This document shows positions 9,132 through 12,621 of a stretch of DNA of 12,621 nucleotides, in pieces. Each line of letters opens with the position of its first letter. Position 1 is the first letter of the stretch. Under the pieces are notes generated by a model that was not told the DNA's origin, searched no databases, and saw nothing but the letters and a program-made list of their open reading frames with translations. The position numbers were made by a program, and so were the translations under genes. Origin of the DNA: Candidatus Rifleibacteriota bacterium (GTDB taxonomy: Bacteria; Riflebacteria; Ozemobacteria; Ozemobacterales; Ozemobacteraceae); NCBI GenBank assembly GCA_017526725.1, contig JAFXRA010000082.1, positions 1 through 12,621 on the forward strand, given 5' to 3'.

Positions 9132-9728
9132 CTCTTTATTCATCTCTTCTGCATCTGTTTCAAACTCATTTGATGGCTGGTCATAAACCTGTTCATCATA
9201 AGAATCCTGATCAAATTCTTCTTCGTCATCTTCTGCAAAGTTTGGAACTTCTTCGTAATCATCATGATTGAGGTTATTGGCTCCGAACTTTTCTTCCGCA
9301 AATCTTTCGTCTTCTGATTTCATTTGTTCTTCAAATGGATTCTTCTGACTGAAATTTGTTCTTTGGCGCTTTTTTAATTTTCTAGGCTTTCTTCTTTCAG
9401 GAGGAACATATCCTGCAGAAGCCTGTGGAAAAGTTGTCTGCTGGTCTGTTTTAGACATTTCAGCGAAATCGACGACCATACGTTTTTCTATCTGGTTAAA
9501 AGCGTCGTTTAATCTTTCCTGAAGCAGATTATATCTGTCTAAAACAAATTTGCGCTGATGCTTGTTTTCTTCTTTTAAGCGGGCTATTTCCTCATGAAGG
9601 TCTAACAAAACTATCAAAACAGGTATTATAATTAACGCGACAACCATATAGGTATCTATGGTTTGCCTGAGTAGCATAGATAGAATTAAGGCACCCCATA
9701 ATCCCCATAACAAGCGTGTAACGTTCAT
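9126..9728 (-). CDS. Unrecognised two-TM, coiled-coil protein with acidic tail
   Basis: This 200-aa protein starts at the ATG whose complement is 9726-9728. AGGG in the 3' end of the upstream gene provides the ribosome binding site, and only 2 nt separate it from that gene's stop, so the two are translationally close. Residues ~5-20 and ~27-43 are hydrophobic and likely form a membrane hairpin with both ends in the cytoplasm. Residues ~44-90 (LHEEIARLKEENK onward) look like a coiled coil. A basic patch follows (ERRKPRKLKKRQR, 111-123). Residues ~130-200 are strongly acidic and low in complexity (EDDEEEFDQD), probably disordered. No family is recognised. It is not YggT, although it occupies a YggT-like place beside DUF167 and DivIVA. 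An envelope or division role is inference from context only. Last gene of the leftward unit. Confidence 0.78.
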   Translation of the reverse strand: MNVTRLLWGLWGALILSMLLRQTIDTYMVVALIIIPVLIVLLDLHEEIARLKEENKHQRKFVLDRYNLLQERLNDAFNQIEKRMVVDFAEMSKTDQQTTFPQASAGYVPPERRKPRKLKKRQRTNFSQKNPFEEQMKSEDERFAEEKFGANNLNHDDYEEVPNFAEDDEEEFDQDSYDEQVYDQPSNEFETDAEEMNKEK

Positions 9729-9730
9729 AC

Positions 9731-10045
9731 TTATTTCCCTTTCTCAGAGAGAATAGCATCAATAATCTGACAAACTTGATTTTTACTCAGTCCTGACAGT
9801 AAAAATGATTTTTGCTTTCCGGTCTGTCCTTTTTCTAAAATAACAGATTTTTTAGGAATTTTAAATATTTTTGATAAATATTCTACTAAAGCAGAATTGG
9901 CTTCCCCGTCAACAGGGGGAGCCTTAACTTTTATTTTTACTCGGTCTTGCTGAATTTCAGCAATTTCGGTTTTTGATGACCTTGGAGCCGCCATTACCAT
10001 TAAGACGGCTCCCTGAGGTGTTTCTTTTATATAGTCATTGGCCAT
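9731..10045 (-). CDS. DUF167 / UPF0235 (YggU-like) family protein
   Basis: I prefer the ATG at 10045 (104 aa); an in-frame TTG at 10051 would add two residues. Neither has a clear Shine-Dalgarno site. The family signature is plain: KAPPVDGEAN at residues 41-50 and LEKGQTGKQKSFLLSG at 70-85, on a small alpha/beta fold of the usual ~95-105 aa length. Members such as E. coli YggU have known structures but no settled biochemical function. In many Gram-positive and deep-branching bacteria this family sits near divIVA and yggT, which matches the neighbour here. The stop at 9731-9733 lies 2 nt before the next ATG. The 73-nt gap to divIVA is filled with heptamer repeats. The family call is firm and the role is unknown. 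Confidence 0.92.
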   Translation of the reverse strand: MANDYIKETPQGAVLMVMAAPRSSKTEIAEIQQDRVKIKVKAPPVDGEANSALVEYLSKIFKIPKKSVILEKGQTGKQKSFLLSGLSKNQVCQIIDAILSEKGK

Positions 10046-10051
10046 ATTCAA

Positions 10052-10117
10052 GTTAGGTTATAGTGTATAGGGTGAGAAAGAAAATTCCTAATTCCTCACT
10101 CCTAATTCCTAATTTTA
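10052..10117. repeat. Heptanucleotide repeats between the divIVA-like and DUF167 genes
   Basis: Left half: GTTAGGT, TATAGTG, TATAGGG, TGAGAAA (10052-10079). Right half: AATTCCT, AATTCCT, CACTCCT, AATTCCT, AATTTTA (10083-10117). The purine-rich strand switches between the halves, so partial pairing is possible (TGAG with CTCA, TTAGG with CCTAA). The array fills nearly the entire gap inside the operon and could modulate transcript stability or translation of the downstream genes. Confidence 0.6.
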
Positions 10118-10118
10118 T

Positions 10119-10607
10119 TTATGCGGCTTTTTCTACTGGTTCTACACTATGACCTAAGGCTGGTGATTCTTCGTTGACCATAGCTAGATATGATTCTAAT
10201 ACGGTGCGAAGTTCAACCTTTAACATTCTTCTCTGTCTCTTTAAGTCTCTAATTTCTTTACCAATAGCTTCAGATTCGCTTCTGGCTTCATCCAATATTC
10301 TTTCTGCCTGAAGTTCGGCCTGCTTAACAATAAGTTCAGCCTGTTTTTCAGCATTATCTTTCATGTCGCCGGAAGTTTTCTGTGCGGAAATAAGAGTCTG
10401 TTTCAAGGTCTTTTCAAGTTCTAGGTAATCCTGCATCTGACCAGTCAGACGCTGATTGTTTTCTTGAAGTGCCTTATTTTCGGCATATAAACTTTCGTAT
10501 TCGCGGCCTACTTTTTTCAGGTAGCCGTATACTTCATTTTCATCAAGACCGCCGATATTTTTGCGCGAGAATTCTCTCTGATAGATATCCATTGGGGTTA
10601 TATGCAT
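10119..10607 (-). CDS. DivIVA-domain coiled-coil protein
   Basis: This is a 162-aa protein. An excellent AGGAG (complement of 10615-10619) lies 7 nt before the ATG, in the 17-nt gap after the methyltransferase stop. Residues 4-33 match the DivIVA N-terminal membrane-binding region: TPMDIYQREF, then GG (19-20), D22, EV (25-26) and YLKKV, equivalent to the classic TP-DI--K-F...GYD--EVD-FL--V. Residues ~34-145 are a long coiled coil with Glu/Lys/Gln heptads, and a short tail follows. DivIVA/GpsB/Wag31 proteins bind curved membrane and recruit division or wall-synthesis partners, usually at poles and septa; others in the family serve unrelated scaffolding roles. The DUF167 gene next door supports the assignment. 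The length is typical of the family. The specific partner cannot be read from the sequence. Confidence 0.9.
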   Translation of the reverse strand: MHITPMDIYQREFSRKNIGGLDENEVYGYLKKVGREYESLYAENKALQENNQRLTGQMQDYLELEKTLKQTLISAQKTSGDMKDNAEKQAELIVKQAELQAERILDEARSESEAIGKEIRDLKRQRRMLKVELRTVLESYLAMVNEESPALGHSVEPVEKAA

Positions 10608-10614
10608 TTTTTTG

Positions 10615-10619
10615 CTCCT
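10615..10619 (-). promoter_or_regulatory. Strong Shine-Dalgarno site for the divIVA-like gene
   Basis: The - strand reads AGGAG, then seven bases (CAAAAAA), then ATG. It sits inside the 17-nt space between the methyltransferase stop and this start, so the gene is independently translated within a shared transcript. Confidence 0.8.
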
Positions 10620-10624
10620 GAAAA

Positions 10625-11839
10625 TTAAATTTTTTCCATTAAAACAATGCGGTGGGTATTGGTGCCCAATTCATTGTTTTTAACTCTAAAGCAGTTTGCT
10701 AATTTGGTAAACTGCTGACTCTGAACAAATATTTCCTTAACTCTGAACTGATTCAAGTTGTACTTTTTATTACATGTTAAGCTGACAAGAATTTCGTCGA
10801 GGTTAAGAATTGTACCTTGATACTTAACTTCGCCAACTTCCATAGCAACCAAGCCGTTTTTCTTTAGAACACGGTGAAGTTCAGAAAGTGTATCAGAAAT
10901 GAAATCTGTCCAAACATGAAGATCTGGGGTTTGAACAATACCTGTTTCTACTGTAGACTGAGGAATACCGCAGAACCAGTTTTCTATCCAATTGTCTGTT
11001 ACATAGTCGACCTGATTAAGGAAAGGCGGAGAAGTTACTACCATATCAACGCTTTCACTTTCCCAATCAACAAGATTTCTAGAATCGCAAGTCGTAAATT
11101 TATGCAATTTACCAATTTTACGTAATGCTTCGATTCCACCGCTCTTCAAAGAAGTTTTAGCTTTCTTTAGAATACGTGATTTAATTTCTTTGTATTCAGG
11201 TTCTAGATTTCTAGTGCGGTTAATCTTTATCTGGCTTGATTTTGGAATAGAAAACTGCGGGAATGAATAAGTCGAGAAGAAACCGTTTGAATGACCGTGA
11301 AGTCTTGAAATAGCAGTGATTTCAATAAATCTGTCTACATCATCTCTATGAGTTTTTAAGTATTCGCGAAGATTCAATATCTCTTTGTATGTATCTTTAT
11401 GATAAAACATAGACATATCTTCTTCTTTACTCAAATCAACTTCTTTGGATAAGTCAATTTTATTCAAACGATCTTCTATTTCTTTAACTGTTACCGGATT
11501 TACTTTGGGATATGCTAATATTTCTGATAAAGGATTAACGTCATTGCTGATGCCGATTCGGTTCATTAGAGCAGCTTGCAGAATTGTGGTTCCGCGGCCA
11601 CCAAAGGGGTCACCGATAACATCTCCTTCATTTGTGAATCTGGAAATGAAGTATTCGGGTAACTCAGGTTTGTAGCAGCCTCTATATGAGTTAGAGTAGT
11701 GTAATGAATTCATCTGACGCTGTTTAGCTGTCCAGAATTCATCGAAATGACGTGGAACTGAACCAAAAGGTGTTTCTATAGAATCGGTGTATGCCTCTTG
11801 GTTATATGTAGTATCTTTAACTAGGGCTAGGGCTGTCAT
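10625..11839 (-). CDS. DNA methyltransferase, amino-group (N4-cytosine or N6-adenine) type, apparently solitary
   Basis: This is a 404-aa protein. GGAGG (complement of 11844-11848) stands 4 nt before the ATG at 11839. DPFGGRGTT (residues 77-85) is the AdoMet-binding motif I, preceded by an RGCYKPELPEYFISRF segment of motif X type. TSPPF (269-273) is catalytic motif IV; TSPP is most common in N4-cytosine enzymes, so m4C is slightly favoured over m6A. ELHRVLKKNGLVAMEVGEV (320-338) fits a later core strand. The motif order X-I-...-IV, with ~185 residues between I and IV, differs from the beta class (IV before I) usual for TSPP enzymes. The intervening part may hold the target recognition domain. 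No restriction endonuclease is nearby. It heads the leftward unit with divIVA, which suggests a housekeeping or regulatory methylase more than a defence system. Target sequence unknown. Confidence 0.85.
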   Translation of the reverse strand: MTALALVKDTTYNQEAYTDSIETPFGSVPRHFDEFWTAKQRQMNSLHYSNSYRGCYKPELPEYFISRFTNEGDVIGDPFGGRGTTILQAALMNRIGISNDVNPLSEILAYPKVNPVTVKEIEDRLNKIDLSKEVDLSKEEDMSMFYHKDTYKEILNLREYLKTHRDDVDRFIEITAISRLHGHSNGFFSTYSFPQFSIPKSSQIKINRTRNLEPEYKEIKSRILKKAKTSLKSGGIEALRKIGKLHKFTTCDSRNLVDWESESVDMVVTSPPFLNQVDYVTDNWIENWFCGIPQSTVETGIVQTPDLHVWTDFISDTLSELHRVLKKNGLVAMEVGEVKYQGTILNLDEILVSLTCNKKYNLNQFRVKEIFVQSQQFTKLANCFRVKNNELGTNTHRIVLMEKI

Positions 11840-11922
11840 AGTGCCTCCGGTAATTTTTCTTTTTTTATAGGAAAATTATCGGCGTTATGCACGGAATTAT
11901 TTACTTTTTTAGTTAAAAATAC

Positions 11923-11932
11923 AGAATATTCT
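11923..11932. promoter_or_regulatory. Perfect palindrome AGAATATTCT upstream of the methyltransferase
   Basis: A 10-bp perfect palindrome lies 83 nt before the methyltransferase ATG. Its half-site AGAAT/ATTCT also makes up the inverted repeat at 2875-2903. It may be a regulator site; short AT-rich palindromes also arise by chance. Confidence 0.25.
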
Positions 11933-12099
11933 TCAATTATGGTATAGATATTGCTTAAGATAACCCTAAATGATTTGTTATTAAAATTTAAATAGTTTAT
12001 CATCATATAAGAGTCATATTAAGGTTACCAAGTATCGTCCTAACGAGATTGTCCGAAAACTAGAAATTTGATGAAAATCAGTATTTATTTGTTTGCAGC

Positions 12100-12172
12100 C
12101 TACCCATTGTCATAAACGTATAGCTTTCAGGGCTAAAGCCCATACGCTATACTTTTTATGACAAATATGTAG
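12100..12172. repeat. 73-nt near-palindromic element, copy 2
   Basis: Same element and same orientation as 9002-9074; the asymmetric loop sequences fix the orientation. It differs only at 12167-12168 (AT in place of GG), which breaks two outer pairs but leaves CTAC/GTAG. Outside the element, G12098-C12099 pairs with G12173-C12174, so the stem lengthens here too with different bases from copy 1. It lies in the promoter region shared by the methyltransferase and XdhC genes. Confidence 0.85.
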
Positions 12173-12219
12173 GCAATTAGAACAATCTTATTTGGATTTA
12201 AAAATTAGTTTTCTGACAG

Positions 12220-12240
12220 CCTCCTAACGGAGGAGTTTTT
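12220..12240 (+). terminator. Possible terminator hairpin with no gene upstream
   Basis: CCTCC (12220-12224) and GGAGG (12229-12233) pair around TAAC; AG and then five T follow. The stem is only 5 bp. AGGAGT (12231-12236) can instead pair with ACTCCT (12251-12256), so the two structures exclude each other. The nearest + strand gene upstream ends at 8878, so it would end a small non-coding transcript, or it may have no terminator role. Confidence 0.35.
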
Positions 12241-12253
12241 AGAGGGTTCTACT

Positions 12254-12277
12254 CCTGGGCAACTTTGTTGCCCAAGG
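12254..12277. other. Strong stem-loop in the XdhC upstream region
   Basis: GGGCAAC (12257-12263) and GTTGCCC (12267-12273) pair around TTT. T56-A74 extends the stem, and C-C (12254-12255) pairs with G-G (12276-12277) past a bulged A. No T-tract follows on either strand, so it is not an obvious terminator. Confidence 0.6.
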
Positions 12278-12370
12278 TTATTAAAGTAATCTCCTTTCAT
12301 GGTATTTGCAAAAGTTTGCCTTGAAATTTATGGTTTGTTGGGTTGTAAAAAATATTGAAAAATATTATTT

Positions 12371-12399
12371 TTGTTGTTACTTTAATTTCAAGCTATAAA
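12371..12399 (+). promoter_or_regulatory. Sigma70-like promoter of the XdhC gene
   Basis: TTGTTG (12371-12376), a 17-nt spacer and TATAAA (12394-12399) fit the -35/-10 consensus well. They end 35 nt before the ATG at 12435, leaving room for a short leader and the AGGGG ribosome binding site at 12421-12425. Confidence 0.65.
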
Positions 12400-12412
12400 T
12401 AAAAAGCTTGAA
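12387..12412. promoter_or_regulatory. Inverted repeat enclosing the -10 box: candidate operator
   Basis: TTCAAGC (12387-12393) and GCTTGAA (12406-12412) are perfect reverse complements spaced by 12 nt that contain the whole TATAAA. A protein dimer bound here would block polymerase, so repression is the natural reading. The regulator is not in the window. Confidence 0.45.
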
Positions 12413-12434
12413 TTAGAAAGAGGGGTTTATAACC

Positions 12435-12621
12435 ATGGCAGTAGATACATATAGAGAATTAAGAGAAGCTTATAATAGCGGTAAATCTTTTGTTTTATGC
12501 ACCGTAATAGATGTTAAAGGTTCTAGTCCAGCTAAGTCTGGACAGAAAATGATAGTTTTCAGAGATGGTTCTTTTGTAGGAACTATTGGCGGTGGAATAA
12601 ACGAAGCTCGCACTATTGGCA
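12435..12621 (+). CDS. XdhC/CoxI-family protein, N-terminal part (cut by window edge)
   Basis: The ATG at 12435 follows AGGGG by 9 nt, and 62 codons are open to the edge. The visible N-terminus carries the XdhC/CoxI signature: VLCTVIDVKGSSP (residues 20-32), GQKM (36-39), RDG (43-45), GTIGGG (49-54) and Glu57. Family members bind molybdenum cofactor and help load it, in sulfurated form, into xanthine dehydrogenase-type hydroxylases; related proteins serve CO dehydrogenase and selenium-dependent hydroxylases. Acts in the cytoplasm. The partner hydroxylase is not in view and may lie to the right. It has its own promoter, divergent from the methyltransferase. Whether it is a short XdhC or a longer form with the C-terminal Rossmann domain cannot be seen. 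Confidence 0.88.
   Translation, partial: MAVDTYRELREAYNSGKSFVLCTVIDVKGSSPAKSGQKMIVFRDGSFVGTIGGGINEARTIG

Larger units (their letters stand above)
11840..12434. other. 595-nt divergent intergenic region
   Basis: This region separates the leftward methyltransferase gene from the rightward XdhC gene, so it must hold promoters for both. It contains a perfect AGAATATTCT palindrome (11923-11932), palindromic element copy 2 (12100-12172), a hairpin block (12211-12277) and the XdhC promoter (12371-12399). In 11940-12099 I see only AT-rich sequence with no convincing gene or RNA. A TATAAA on the - strand near 11866-11871 could be the -10 of the methyltransferase promoter, but no good -35 accompanies it. 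Confidence 0.7.

Noticed and set aside
10049..10051. TTG start for the DUF167 gene
   Set aside because: An ATG lies two codons downstream, and neither start has a clear Shine-Dalgarno site. ATG is preferred, though TTG cannot be excluded.
10874..11125. Forward open frame over the methyltransferase gene
   Set aside because: It overlaps conserved methyltransferase motifs on the other strand and has no recognisable protein features.
9002..12172. CRISPR array or IS element ends
   Set aside because: There are only two copies, 3.1 kb apart, with ordinary genes between them, no spacers, no transposase and no clear target-site duplication.
12211..12277. Known riboswitch (Moco, purine, THF)
   Set aside because: I could not match the conserved bases of any of these classes; the stems alone do not suffice.
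12306..12318. Small palindrome GCAAA-AG-TTTGC as a separate element
   Set aside because: Five base pairs with a two-base gap cannot form a stable hairpin as it stands, and such a palindrome is expected by chance in AT-rich DNA.

Overview
This AT-rich window reads as ordinary bacterial chromosome: standard genetic code, tightly packed genes, Shine-Dalgarno sites of the AGGAG/GGGG type, and intrinsic terminators. Two proteins have Sec signal-type N-termini (the 202-aa and 1985-aa TPR proteins). A large secreted metallopeptidase ends in a FlgD/type-A-sorting-like Ig domain. A DivIVA-family protein is also present. Together these suggest a diderm or atypical-envelope lineage outside the Proteobacteria, for example Riflebacteria, Elusimicrobiota or Fibrobacterota. 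The lineage is a guess and nothing in the window fixes it.

Left part (1-8878, + strand, cell-envelope theme): a 5'-truncated zinc metallopeptidase (1-2190) is followed 18 nt later by a small TPR protein with a hydrophobic, possibly lipoprotein, leader (2209-2817). An intrinsic terminator (2843-2873) closes this unit. A 1985-residue exported protein built almost wholly of TPR-like helical repeats follows (2921-8878). It ends at a terminator shared with the convergent operon (8914-8950).

Right part (9126-11839, - strand): a four-gene unit reads leftwards. It holds an Ala/Gly-type-leader-free, cytoplasmic DNA methyltransferase of the N4-cytosine/N6-adenine (TSPP) type, a DivIVA-like coiled-coil protein, a DUF167/YggU protein, and an unrecognised two-TM coiled-coil protein with an acidic tail. 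DivIVA next to YggU is a familiar division/envelope neighbourhood. The methyltransferase at the head of the unit is less expected.

Far right: a 595-nt divergent intergenic region (11840-12434) separates the methyltransferase from the start of an XdhC/CoxI-family gene (12435 to the edge). The XdhC gene has a good sigma70-like promoter whose -10 sits inside an inverted repeat.

The most interesting non-coding signal is a 73-nt near-palindromic element present twice in the same orientation (9002-9074 and 12100-12172; 71 of 73 positions identical by eye). The copies exactly bracket the methyltransferase-DivIVA operon. Degenerate heptanucleotide tandem repeats fill three or four short intergenic stretches. 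A compact block of hairpins, one with a U-tract but no gene upstream of it, lies at 12211-12277. No CRISPR array, tRNA, rRNA or transposase was seen.
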